From contig NC_034015.1 of NCBI RefSeq assembly GCF_000346465.2, positions 19,530,462-19,594,461 of the forward strand: 64,000 bases of DNA, written 5' to 3'. Position 1 is the first letter of the stretch. Each line of letters starts with the position of its first letter. This document shows, piece by piece, positions 47,713-59,798 of the stretch. A program made the position numbers and the translations under genes. This DNA is from Prunus persica (Eukaryota > Streptophyta > Magnoliopsida > Rosales > Rosaceae). The notes under the pieces were generated by a model, which saw only the letters and a program-made list of their open reading frames with translations, ran no database searches and was not told the DNA's origin.

Positions 47713-48822
47713 TGGAAAACAGAGAGCAACGACAAGTAGTTTGGACTGGTATAAGAAACAGAGAAAACCACCATATTCATAATCATATATAGAAGAAGAA
47801 GAAGAAAGAATGAAACAAAAGAAAAAGAAAAACGGTGGATGAAACTTGTTTGTTTCGCTTTCTCTATTGGTTTTTGACGATGAATAAAAAAAACCTGAGC
47901 TTTAATACTTGGAGAAGAAACCAACTACCATTTTGGGAAATTTATAGATTCTAGAATTATTTTGTTTTAACGGTTAACAATTTTACTTTTCTGGGCTGGC
48001 AGAAATTAATAGCCGTGGAGTGGAGGATAAGTAAATTAGAATTTAGAAAAAAGAAAAGGAAACGTTTGACCGTTGAAGTTTGGGCACCATTGTTTGAGTG
48101 GATACGACAAGTCGTTTGCTAGAAAGTGATTTGGTAGAGAAGCAAAAGCAAAGAGGTTCACAGGGATTTTGGGGAGACGTGGAAAATGAAAAGTGATAAT
48201 GATATGGTTGGAGAAAAAAGCAGGGTTCATGGAGGGGGAGGATATGGGCAGGTTGGAATTTGTCACATTGAATCTGAGATGGTGCTTATGTCATTGTCAA
48301 AGACGTTATGGACAGCAGAGATCAGTGGGTTTGTGCCATCTGTATGCATCTTAATCAATCTGTGCTCTGTAGAACCAACTCTGGTGGTGTTAATGTATAT
48401 TGTCCCCATAAATTGATTGATTAAGATTAGGGTTCTTCCTTCTATAGTCGAAAACACTCTTTTGAAGTTCATTCATCTCTTGGATAAATAGAAGTTAGTT
48501 TTCTGTGTTATCAGAGAGTTGAACAATTATTTATATTTATTTTGAATTTTTTAAGAGTTAACAAAGAAAATAGATCACGAATTTAATCGATCGAGTCACG
48601 TAACAACAATTGTTGATTCAAATTTATGGGTTTATTTTGATGTCGTTTTATTACCCTTTAATATAATACTAGAAGGATCACATGTTGTTGGAAGTGAGGT
48701 AATTGGTAGTCGCTATAATATTTTTAGTTTTAAAATATATTGCTAAAATTGTTTTTTACATACAGTATCATATATTAGATTGAGGAGGCATGCCTCTTGG
48801 AATAATATAGAAGATGAAATTT
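47713..48822. other. PFK promoter and spacer
   Basis: PFK 5' UTR/promoter, then AT-rich spacer and the NUDX 3' UTR. No gene is seen. Confidence 0.45.
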
Positions 48823-50704
48823 CTAAATATTTTTTAAATCATCATAATACAAGTAGGATAATTTTCCATCAATTTTTGAGTTGAGCTGATGACCAGTGAA
48901 GCCACTGTAGCGATCTTCTTGAGCCGCAATGCATATCTCAATGACTTTCTTGGACAAGGGGTCATCTTGGTAATATGGCTGGGCAATAAACTCATCAAGA
49001 GGCATCCACTGAGAAAGATGATCAAACAAATCAATCAGAAATTGGAGTGAGAAAATCTAATTTTCCAAAAGAAAAATTGGATGAATGTGAGTAAATTTTG
49101 ATTTATATATAATACCTTTGCAGCTTGGATTTCCTTGTCATCTATTGTGATGTCATAAGACAATGGCTTGAGCATGCAGACAAAGAGCAAGTCTGACGCC
49201 TCAAATGCAACCAGGTGTGCATGCCTTTCAAGTTGCAGAGGAGAAGGAAATAGAAATTACACATGCAAAAAGAAAGAGGATCAAGTTAGGCTATTTCATA
49301 GGAAATTTGTGTCAACCAACCAAAGGAAAGATTGGTGCCAACAGAAAGCCTTACCTGAAAGCTACCATTTTCAGGAAAGTTGTGTCAATCTGTGAACAGA
49401 GAAATGGGTGACCAGTAAGAAGTAGTTAAACAAGTGAGATTCAATGATAATGGTACAGAAAGATGAATATTTATATTCTTACGTCAGTTTCCTCTTTCAC
49501 TTCTCTGATAGCTCCAGAGAATATGTCTTCAGACTGAGAAAAGAAGAAGATCACATTATTGTTGGGCTTGCTGGAAATTATGAATTCAAAAGCAGAGGAA
49601 TCAAGACTAGAAAATATTAACCTTGTTGATATAACCAGTGGGCAACTTCCACACACCAGAGCAGCTACAAGGGCACTTCTCTTTTACCACAAGAACCTTG
49701 TGTTATTTAAATTGCATCAGGTATAAATTTTTACGAATTTTTACAAATGGTCCCATAAACTTCAAAATAACTGTAACGATGATTGCCATAGATACCTCTC
49801 TTTTGTCATTGATCACAAATCCTGCAATGCCAATTTGAAGTGAGGGGCTAGCAGGAAGCATGCAAGGCTCATTGGGTATCCAGTATGTTAACATAACATA
49901 TCCTGGTTCAGCATGGTGATAGTTGAAACCCTCCTGAATGCAGGATAATCAGATGTCTTGAAAATGGTAATTAACAAATTTGTTGCCACTTAAAAGATTA
50001 ATTAGTAGTTTATGGTTAGATGAAAATAAACAATGATTAGGAAAGTGATTGTATCATTGATGATAACAGACAATCAGACCATTTGAATTGAATTGTTACC
50101 TGAATTGCAATTGGGACAAGATCAGCTTGCTCTTGTAGTATTTTGAGCCATACCCCTCTTTTCCCCTGCATTGCACATAATAGCATCTCAATTTAAAGAT
50201 CAGACTTTTGTTAGAATAAGGTAGGAATTTTTATGTAGTTCACATCTATTAGACCTTCATTTTCCAGTTGGACAGAGAAGCCTGAAAAGCAGATGCAAAA
50301 GCATTTGCACTCATGGGTAGGCTCTCTGAATTCATTATGACTCCGCCATATTCATCGTCCCATGCATCAAGTAACCCCGTCGTCACGCTTGGTGAAGATA
50401 TGTTGGGAGATACAACATGAGTTTCTTTTTTCTTGAAGGCAACCCCAATAAATGGCATGCAAGGAAAACTGAGCTTAGCAGTGGAGGTCTTGGTGAAATT
50501 TGGTTTCTGCAGAAAGCCTGAACAAAAAAAAATGAAGAAATTTTTTATTGACATTCGTTGTGTGATATAAGCTAGATATATGATCATATATATGACTTGG
50601 AGAAGTAAGAAGAACTAACAATTTGACAACAATTGGAAAGTGCAGTCTTTAGTCCAGGAAGCTGCAACCACTGGCCCATGTAAGCCTCCCATTGCTGTTG
50701 TCAT
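48823..50704 (-). CDS. Nudix hydrolase, NUDX8-like
   Basis: Plant NUDX2/6/7/8/10-type enzymes hydrolyse nucleoside diphosphate derivatives (ADP-ribose, NADH); NUDX8 is linked to immunity regulation. Nine exons (50704-50620, 50517-50255, 50165-50100, 49933-49796, 49696-49622, 49533-49483, 49389-49355, 49224-49116, 49008-48823) join in frame to 335 residues. Recognisable blocks are LLDAWDDEYGGV, the pre-Nudix fold (GVWLKI, LVPIAIQEGFNYHHAE), MLTYWIPNEPCMLP and the Nudix box starting at G205 (GYINKSEDIF, then AIREVKEETD). The signature's last Gly is Asp226 here. The tail WMPLDEFIAQPY is typical. The N terminus lacks strong homology and rests on the ATG at 50704; it may be a targeting peptide. 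Confidence 0.92.
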
Positions 50705-52196
50705 GGTTCTAGTTTTTGCAACAAATTAAGACAGAGCCAAGCTACTATTTGTAAATTCCATTGCAATAGGAAGCAAATTCTTGTGCAGGAAAAGGAGAGC
50801 AGGTGAATATTGAAGAGAATAGCATCTGCAGGACAAGTAGAAGGAAAGAGATGGCAGTTGATTGATCTGATATGCAGTAAACTACATGAATGAGTTTAGC
50901 ATAATCTCTTCTCTTTTCTTTCTGTTTTTTCTGTCCAAAAATTCATTCTCTTTTTGTTATTTATGTTATCCAAATGCAAATTTTCTTTTAATCATTCTTG
51001 GTTAAAAGTTAAAATATGAACAAAGGGATCACCCTAATTATGGGATAGAAGCAACTATGGCTTCCACTAGAACTACTTATCCACATAAAGAATATTGATA
51101 ATATTCCATTCCATATATCAGGAATTTCATGGACATTCTCTGAATATATATTCTAAATCTGATTGTGTTACCAGAAAGAAGGAAGAATTTTTATTTTTAT
51201 TTTATAATCCTACTGTCACTTGTGATTACAAGAGGAATATATATTGAGAATAATGGATTTGAATAATTTTTTTTTAAAATACCCTTTAATGATTATAATT
51301 GTTTTATGTTCACCTTGATCCACTTCATTGCTCATCTTCAAGCTTCTAAAAATGTCTGAATTTGCTTTCAAGTTGGCATGATACCCAAGAATTTAAAATC
51401 TTGCAAGAAAAAGGGTCAATTCTGAACAGAATAATTTGACTAAGGATATCAGTGTCTCATATCACATTAGCATCACCATGAGCTACTAGTTTGAAAAGGA
51501 TCTATTCACATTCTTGGATGCTTATAAGTTGCGAGAATTATTCAACTGCTTGAAATCGAACCATATGTCACGCACACTAATCATATTAAAACGTACACGC
51601 ACCCTAACTTTGAATAAAGAGATATTCTATAAAGAACACAAATGACATCACAAAATATAGAGATTTTAACACACTCGATAAACCACTTACCTTGAACCAA
51701 TTTGGATGTCCATAGTTAAGAGATTTTAACACATTCGATAAATATAGAGATTTTGACACATTCAAATCTAGTGTTTAAATTAAACAATAATTAGTGGGAT
51801 TTTGATTTTGATTTTAATTTTTCTTGTTATAGAAGAAAAAAATTAATAAAAATAGTTTATTGTTTGTTTTTTCTTTTCTTTTGACCCAGTTCAGTATAAG
51901 CCCAAACCAAATATGCCCAGACACTCGTGATGAGTTGGCACCACTCTGTCCGTCGATGTCAGGATTCAACCAGAATCTTGAGATCAAATTCAACCGTACA
52001 GAGTTCTCCCACTAGAAAATTCCATACACGGTGTGTCGGTGGCCAATGGTGGGGGGCACAACCCGCGCTAACCAGTGAGTTCCTCACAGCGGAGTCTTCT
52101 CCTCCACTCTTCTAACACCTTTTTCCAAATTTCACAGACAAGGCGGAGTCCGTACAGTCTAGGATTTTGGTTGTGTGATCATCAGCATCCATCGCC
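50705..52196. other. Divergent intergenic region between NUDX and MPP alpha
   Basis: It holds the promoters of both genes. AT-rich with small repeats of AGAGATTTTAACACA(C/T)TCGATAAA near 51659 and 51720. The last 300 bp are less AT-rich and probably the MPP alpha promoter/5' UTR. Confidence 0.45.
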
Positions 52197-55100
52197 ATGT
52201 TCAAAACCGCAGCTTCGCGCCTTAGGGCTCTAAAGGTCAGTGCTTGGCTGCCTCTGTCACTGAAAAATCTTAATTCTGAACTCTCTGATTGCGTCCTGAT
52301 TTTGGTGATTTAATCTGGATTTTGGTAATGCGTAACGGTTGCTTGGATGCGTGAAAGTGTAGGAAAGAAAATTCAAAATTTACGACAACACGTTAAGATA
52401 GTAATTTTCAATTCGTTAGAATAGTAAAGTTCAAATATTTTTTAGCGTGAATAGTAAAATTCAATTCGTTCGACCAGTAAATTTCAATTTTGAAAATAAA
52501 ATTTAGAGTTTATGACATGCTACAAGAGTAAAATTCAAATCCGTGCAAGCTTTGGTGAAGTTGAGGTCCAATAATTTACCCCAAAAAAAAAGTTCAGTCT
52601 TATAGTTTCTGGACAAAATATTTGGAACTCATATAAACATACATAAATACGTACAAAATATATGGAAATGGAACTAATGTATGTATGTCTGTCTGTGTGT
52701 TTCTATGTATGTTGGTAATCTGATCATAGAATGTGACTTTGATATTCTCTGATTTCAAACGAGGGGATCAGGGTCGTACAAGTACATTCAATAGGGGAGT
52801 GGCCAGATTTTCAAGTTTGAATGATGTTGCCACGAAGCCGCCGTCCTCCTCTCCTTTTGGAGTTCTTTTTGGCTGGCTGACTGGGGGAAAGTCCAGGTCT
52901 ATGCCTCCTCTAGACTTTCCACTTTCAGGCATCAAACTCCCACCTGCATTGCCTGACTATGTTCAACCAGTGGAACCCAAGATTACAACTCTGCCAAATG
53001 GTGTCAAAATAGCTTCTCTGAAGTCAGAGGTATGTCCTTGGAAGTGCTTATTCTTTTCTATTTCTTGTTTCCCTGAAACGGGGGATTAAGAATTTTAACT
53101 CGCTCACTGATGGATTTTGTTGGTCAACCAGAAACCAGCAGCTTCTGTAGGTTTATATGTTAATTGTGGTTCGGTCTATGAGACACCGGAATCATCTGGC
53201 GCCACTCACCTTCTGGAGCATATGGCCTTTAAGAGCACAAGAAACCGAAGCCATTTGCGTATTGTGCGGGAGGTGGAGGCAATTGGTGGCAACGTGCAAG
53301 CCTCAGCTTCTCGGGAGCAGATGGCTTACACCTTCAATGCTCTGAAGACTTATGTTCCTGAAATGGTAGAGCTTCTTATTGACTGTGTTCGGAACCCTGT
53401 TTTCCTGGACTGGGAGATCAATGAGGAGGTAAATTTCCAGAGTCTTGCTGTTCTTCTGCTGAAAATTTACATGCCATGCCAAATTTATGGCTAATATTGG
53501 GTATTGTATTCCATCTTTTACAGCTTCAGAAGGTGAAACATAATATTAGTGAAGCCTCCACAAACCCTGAAGCCCTTGTTTTGGAAGCTGTTCACTCTGT
53601 TGGTTACAAGGGTGGGTTGGCGAATCCACTTTTAGCCCCAGAATCTTCAATTAGTAGACTGAACAGTAACGTTTTGGAGGAATTTTTATCTGTAAGTTTA
53701 TTGAATGCATATTATTCATTGTGTTCTTTTATGTTTGTTAGTTATTTATTTTCTTAGTTGATCTTTCCCAATAAACTGATGTTTTTATTGAGAATTTCAG
53801 GAAAATTATACTGCTCCTCGAATGGTACTTGCAGCTTATGGTGTTGAACATGAGGAGCTTCTAAAAATTGCAGAACCACTTTTGTCTGATCTCCCCAATG
53901 TCCCTCCTGCCAAGGAGCCAAAATCTGTGTATACTGGAGGTGATTACCGTGGTCTAGGTGATTCAGGGGTGCGTATCTTATATGTTTGATCTAAATTTTC
54001 TATCCTTTCTTTCTTGTTCATCAATAAGTTTGATTTGCATTGCAACAGGAAACTCATTTTGCTCTTGCATTTGAACTTCCTGGTGGTTGGCTCAACGAGA
54101 AGGATGCAATGATTGTGAATGTTCTTCAGGTCTATATTGATTTTGTCTTTCTATAGTAACTATAACTCCTTGTGCTTCCCCTTCCCCCAAAAAGGCTATA
54201 ATACGTTTTTGTAGTGCGCTTTCCTTCTTACTTTATTTATCATTTGCATTAAAATTTTTCATTCTATGCTCTTTAATAGGATTGGAAATTGGAAAGCAAT
54301 AATAAATCCAGTTTATTGTAGGTGCTAATGGGAGGAGGTGGATCTTTTTCAGCCGGCGGACCTGGAAAAGGGATGCACTCACGTCTATGTAAGTTGTTTA
54401 AAAGACACAAGCAGAAATTTAAATAATGCACCCAAAAAAAAGTACAATAAAGACACTAATGCTTCAAGAGGGCTTGTTTATACATTTGTTTTACATAGGA
54501 GCATCTAAGTCACTAGGAAGTAGGATCCCTTTGTTTTATATTTCAGCTATACCATTCTTTTATAAATGAATTGTTCATTCTTTTTATATATATTTATTTC
54601 TGATTTAAATAACCTCGGCATCTGAATATATGTGCTGCTGTGTGATTTGCAGATTCTCGTGTGTTAAATCAACATTTAGAATTACATTCCATTTCAGCAT
54701 TCAGTAGCATCTACAACAATACTGGCATTTTTGGCATCCAAGCTGCCACTGTAAGTAACTACTCTGTCATGTGAAATGTGAAATAGGAAAATTTAGTTTC
54801 TAGATATATGTGTAAATAATTTAGGAGCCTTATCTGGATTTCAGGGTTCAGATTTTGTCACAAAAGCCATTGATATAGCAGCTAATGAGCTTATTGCGAT
54901 TGCAACACCTGGAGAAGGTTATCTTCGCTTCCTTTGATTCTTAATCTCCTTGCTTTACTTGATAATTGGAAACAGTCACTGACATGTTATTTTCTCTTAT
55001 ACACAGTGGACCAGGTACAGCTAGATCGTGCTAAAAAGTCAACAAAGTCCTCCATTCTTATGAATTTGGAATCCAGAGTATGTAAACAATCAGTGAATTT

Positions 55101-55751
55101 CGTAACAATAAATTCATACTTGATTTATACTTCTAGGATCTGTGTATCTTGGTGTCGAGATTTTTATAAATGTTATTTTATTTGCTTACTTTTGATTTGC
55201 ATTCTGTAGATGGTTGTTGCAGATGATCTTGGGAGGCAAATTCTGACGTACAATGACTGGTATGGCCTTTCTCATGCCCATACATGTTTGTGATGAACTT
55301 TGTGTCAGATGTGAACGTTGCTTCTCTGATGAAATGATTGTCATGTCACTACTCACTACTCTTCTCCCTCTCATACACGCACATTTTCACATGGATTCGA
55401 TACCATTTGCTGCTTATATGTTTTATACTGTGCATACACTGCTTGAAAGAAGTCTGCTTCTGGTATTCTCTTCATGGAAATATATTGTATTGTTAGGAAA
55501 CTGAGCCAACTCTTGAAGGCTGTGGATGAGGTTTCTTTGGGGGATATTGCTTCAATTGGCCAAAAGCTTTTATCTTCCCCTCTTACAATGGCATCATATG
55601 GAGATGGTATGTACGCAGCTTAGTGACAATTCTCTGTTTTTGGCTCACAAGTATCCTTCAGCTATAATGCCGTTTTGTTTCACAATCTTGTTTTGCAGTT
55701 ACTAAAGTCCCAAGCTATGACTCAGTCAGCAAAAAGTTCCATTTAAAATGA
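52197..55751 (+). CDS. Mitochondrial processing peptidase subunit alpha
   Basis: MPP removes presequences from imported mitochondrial proteins; in plants it is built into the cytochrome bc1 complex. Thirteen exons (ends 52235, 53029, 53428, 53691, 53968, 54129, 54388, 54750, 54917, 55077, 55259, 55606, 55751) join in frame to 510 residues. Exon 1 encodes the Arg/Ala-rich presequence start MFKTAASRLRALK. Later blocks are LPNGVKIASL, ETPESSGATHLLEHMAFKST, EAIGGNVQASASREQM, the alpha-subunit glycine-rich loop MGGGGSFSAGGPGKGMHSRL, and the C terminus VPSYDSVSKKF. The glycine loop identifies the alpha subunit. Unusually, the degenerate zinc motif reads HLLEH (H125, E128, H129) where plant alpha subunits usually have HLLER, while the third-ligand column has N205. 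Confidence 0.95.
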
Positions 55752-55872
55752 GTTGTTTTCATACACCGAACTGGGTAGTAACCTGATTCGTAGTATTTTG
55801 ACGTATGCATTTACAGAGCTCCTATACAAGAATTTCAGATAAGCGATGAAACTTTGTACATTGATGTCAACC

Positions 55873-55914
55873 AATAAATTGATGATTCTGGACAATAAAT
55901 TGATGATTCTGGAC
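55873..55914. repeat. Exact 21-bp tandem duplication in MPP alpha 3' region
   Basis: The unit AATAAATTGATGATTCTGGA plus C is repeated twice head to tail. It duplicates an AATAAA hexamer, so it may double a polyadenylation signal. Confidence 0.85.
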
Positions 55915-56804
55915 AAGCAGCATTTTGATACGTACGGCTTATATATAAATTTTGTTGGTAGAGTTTGTGAGGCAGTGAGTTGCAGTGCCATGTATGATCT
56001 GTCGTATATATATTTTTACCTTGATTTACCCGATAACCCGACGCAATTCAAGCTATTGTGATTAGTATTATAATCATTATTATTAATGTTGTATTTAGTG
56101 GTGGTGGCTTTGCCAGTTCTATATTGATTTGAACAAAACTGAGTGAGAGATGTTAGATATAACTTGCAAGGATAATGGAAAGTCAAAGTGCAAAAATTGG
56201 TGAAGAAGAGGAAGCAATGTTAGATAGTAGATAAACCTAACATCACTTCTGCTCTTCCTCTCCCAAAGCATTTTAGAGTCGTACCAAACTAAAATGACAA
56301 AACTTGCACGTACATGCTCTATCCTTGTCTTCTATAATCTCAACGTTCTTCTCATTTTTATTTTTATTTTTATTTTTATTTTTTTGGCCAACCTGGAAAA
56401 GGAAACAAAACAAAGAAAAGAAAAGAAAAGAAGAAAAAAATTATATTCTTTTCTTTTGTCTCCTCTACTTCTCTCTCACTTTCTGCTTTCAGAAATCATT
56501 AATATGCCGACGGTTTTACTGCTTCTGTCGAGCATCCATTGGCATTTTGCAACCACCCACTCATACGCAGTTTACCATCTGATTGACAATGAGAAATCTG
56601 TAAACATGCATGCACAAACACCATTATGATAGAACTCACCTTCATCATGAATATTTTTTCTAATTAAAGTACGTTGTTTGCTTCCTGCGACCATTATTTT
56701 GATGACCAGATGGTCTTCTCACCCCAGGAGGAGTATTCAAACTCTAACTTTGACTTTGAGTGAGGAGATAAATGTTATCAAAGATATAAGTCGTTTACGC
56801 CAAC

Positions 56805-56850
56805 GGTTCAGCTTAGTAGAAAAGGATCATGACTTGTAGAATATTGTAAG
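56805..56850 (+). mobile_element. Truncated SINE head, possible
   Basis: AGTAGAAAAGGATCATGACTT resembles the head of copy 1 (AGTTGAAAAGGTCATTGACTT) but lacks the B box and tail. Confidence 0.3.
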
Positions 56851-57599
56851 TGCGTGCGTGAGCGAGCATGCAGTATGCCTCTTGAGCATTTGAAAAGGGA
56901 TGTGCTCAAATACAGTATTCGTATGAAGCAATTTCTTTTGGTCTCGGACATCATCAAGTTTTAGCTAAAGTCTAAAGTCATTGTCCTTCCCGATATTATT
57001 GTTTTGATTTTTGTTCAGGGTCACTTTTTTCTGCTCGTCATTTTGTATAAAATGCAAATTTAATTCCTTGGGCTGAATCTGAATAAAATTTGAGATGTAC
57101 CAAGTCTTATTATTCTACCAACCTACTTGTAAGAAATATTCTCATACCTGTCTCTACTTCAATTCATAGAAAGGGGAGTATTTTCCTCGTAAAGATGTGC
57201 CCAAATAATGCAAGTACTTTGAAAGTTCTTGGAATATTTCATATGCAATGCTCAATTTGAATTGACCCTTATTACATATACAGCTAATATTCCTCTTGAC
57301 AAATCATATACATATATAGTTAATATTCCTTGCCGCATTTTCCCCCTGACATAACCCATTTCTAATTTCAAGATAAATACATTTAATTTGGAGATACACA
57401 TGCCACATGCAAAGTATCAATAGAGCATATATATATATAAACAGTGTTGAGAAATGTGGGTTCTGCTGTTGGCTTAGTCAGTCTGATTCTTTCATTCCCT
57501 TGGGACAAAAAGGACACAACAAACCCAAGGCTTTCTACAAGTTTAATGGTTTTGCCCTCTGTATTTATCTTCACCTCTGGACGAATCAATGATCTTTGC

Positions 57600-57722
57600 A
57601 GGCATCCGTCAGGCCAATTGGTCAGGATAGTGAACATAACTCTTTACACTTAAGTTCGAATTCTCATTCCCACAGATCATAATAATTTAAACTATCACTT
57701 ATATTATAAAATAAAAAAAAAT
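57600..57722 (+). mobile_element. SINE, copy 3
   Basis: The A-box region is GGCCAATTGGTCAGGATAG, the B box is AGTTCGAATTCTC, and the tail contains AATTTAAACTATCACTTA followed by an A-rich end at about 57713-57722. The order of elements matches copies 1 and 2. Confidence 0.5.
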
Positions 57723-59798
57723 CAATGATCTTTTATTAAAGATACACAATTGAATTAAATTAGGAAATTCTTGTTACCCAATAAAGAAAAAAGGAGGGGA
57801 TATCAGACAAATGAGTAATCATGGACATCTATCTGTTGTGTAAGCAGCATGTTGGACCATCCATCATTTTATTTTTGACTGCTTGAATGAATGTTATAAA
57901 CGTGAGGGCTCACCATCATCCGATATATCAAGACACTTTTGAGAGCACAAGATTTTCCAGGCCACAGGGGCTTGAGGCCCACACAAGGGTGGGCCCTACA
58001 TCTTTCACATATAGGGGGCTAGCATAATTGGTATGAGTGCCTAGTACTTTAGATTTCTCCCCTAAATAGAAATAACACAAGCCAGAAAGAGGGTCCAATA
58101 GAAAATATAATACTGCAGTTACAAATAAAAAATACATATGTATCATCTCTTTTCGGATGAGGTAATTTAATGGGTGCTTCTACCTCAAGTTTTCTAAAAT
58201 TTCTTTAATATGATTTTGCATAAGTTCTAATTAGAAGGGGTGGTGGTGGTCCATCAAGTATACTGCTCATTTGCCTTGCTTATCAAGCAACCTTCTAATA
58301 CCTCTCTCTCTTCTCTCTCTCCTCTCTCTCTGCAACATTCATGGCAAAAGCATCATGATCAGCACTCCAGCTCAAAACCCATGTGAGAACCTATCATCTT
58401 TCTTTTTTCTTCTCTACTATTTTTTCATTTTCTCTCACTGCCATGAAGAAAAGATTTGGCTTTATTATGCCTCTTAACTATAATCTGTTATACAAAACCA
58501 AAAATAAAGTAAAAATTTCTGGGACTGCAAAATTCCTGATTTCGTCTTTATCACTCAAAGTCTCTGCTGCCACGTATAAGTTCAAATATGTCTCTGTTTT
58601 TTTTTTTTTTTTTTTTTTGGTTGGGGTTTTAAGAATTTAAATATCAACTTTATTGACATCCACCTTTTACCATGAAAATACCAACCATTATTTTATTATA
58701 AACAAGTAATAAATATATATATACAGATACTGTAATATTGTATCATTCAAATTTTTTTTTCCTTTTTTTTCCAATAAATATATTAGTACTATCTGAAAGA
58801 TGGGTTCCTCTGCTTTAGTAACAGCTGTGAAGGCCGTTTCTTGCCTTTTGCTTTTGTAGTCAAGGCTCTAACAAAGGTGAGGGAGAGGCCTTGATGAGCT
58901 AGCTAGCTTTAGAAAAACCAACTTGGTTTTCTCTCTTTCTATCCTCTTCTTCTGTGTTTGTGTATGTGTGTGTCTGTGGTTCTGTCTGTCTCTGTGTGTT
59001 TCTCTCTCTCTCTCTCTCCCCTAAACCGCCTAGCTACATGCGCTGCTTAAATTAGCAAAGGCTTTAAGGCTTAAAGGTGGTATGTAGTAGTATAGGGGTA
59101 TGAGAGCAACTTTTCCTTTTTTTTCTCACTGCCCCTTCAGTTAAAGTAGAGAGGCAACTCTCAGCTCTGGTGTTTTCCATGGTTAAAGCAGGTTTATAGC
59201 TCAACCTCACTGCGACAGTTTCCTCTTTTTCTCTCCTATAGCTTCAGCTTCTTCTCCTCCTGCTCACTGATTTTCCTCAATAAAAATATATTTGTATTTT
59301 CTATCTTGGGTGCTTATTTTCTCATTTGGGTTTTCCAAAATTTATTCTTTTTTCATATTGGTTCCAGTTTCCGCCAAGGAAACAACTTTCCAATCTGCAA
59401 AACTTGTGTTTATATTTCTTTTCATATAAAGATTTTGTTTTTGATATTTTGTTTTCATACTTCATCAGCTTGATGAAGCTGTACTTCTTGCTTGAGAAAG
59501 GCTCTATAGTTTGTTCATATTTTGATCTTTCATCAAGTTCCTGAACCTATCCAACAAATATATATCAATCAAATTCCTTGCTTTTTATTTTTTATTTTTG
59601 AAGAGTACCCTTTTGTGCACACAGTTGATATATCGATCGATAGATCTCAATCGAAGTTGTGTATGATTTCTGTATAGAGAGCAAGCAGCTGGGATATGAG
59701 CAGCAGGCTGTTTTACGAGGATGGTGACAATTTCATATGTAAGTTGATGAGTTTGAGAGAAAGAAGATAGCATCCAATCCTGGACGTTGAAAAGAGCA

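Larger units (their letters stand above)
55752..59798. other. Spacer and NAC gene upstream region
   Basis: It begins with the MPP 3' UTR, including an exact 21-bp tandem duplication (55873-55914). Then come a TTTTTA run (about 56355-56383), SINE-like pieces (56805-56850, 57600-57722), a poly-T run at about 58598-58618, and CT/TG-rich promoter sequence (58300-59030). From about 58.8 to 59.8 kb lies the probable promoter and long 5' UTR of the NAC gene. No other coding gene is supported. Confidence 0.45.

Noticed and set aside
56703..56790. Possible reverse-oriented SINE with a GTTTGAATACTCC-like B box
   Set aside because: No A box, tail or alignment to the other copies could be established.
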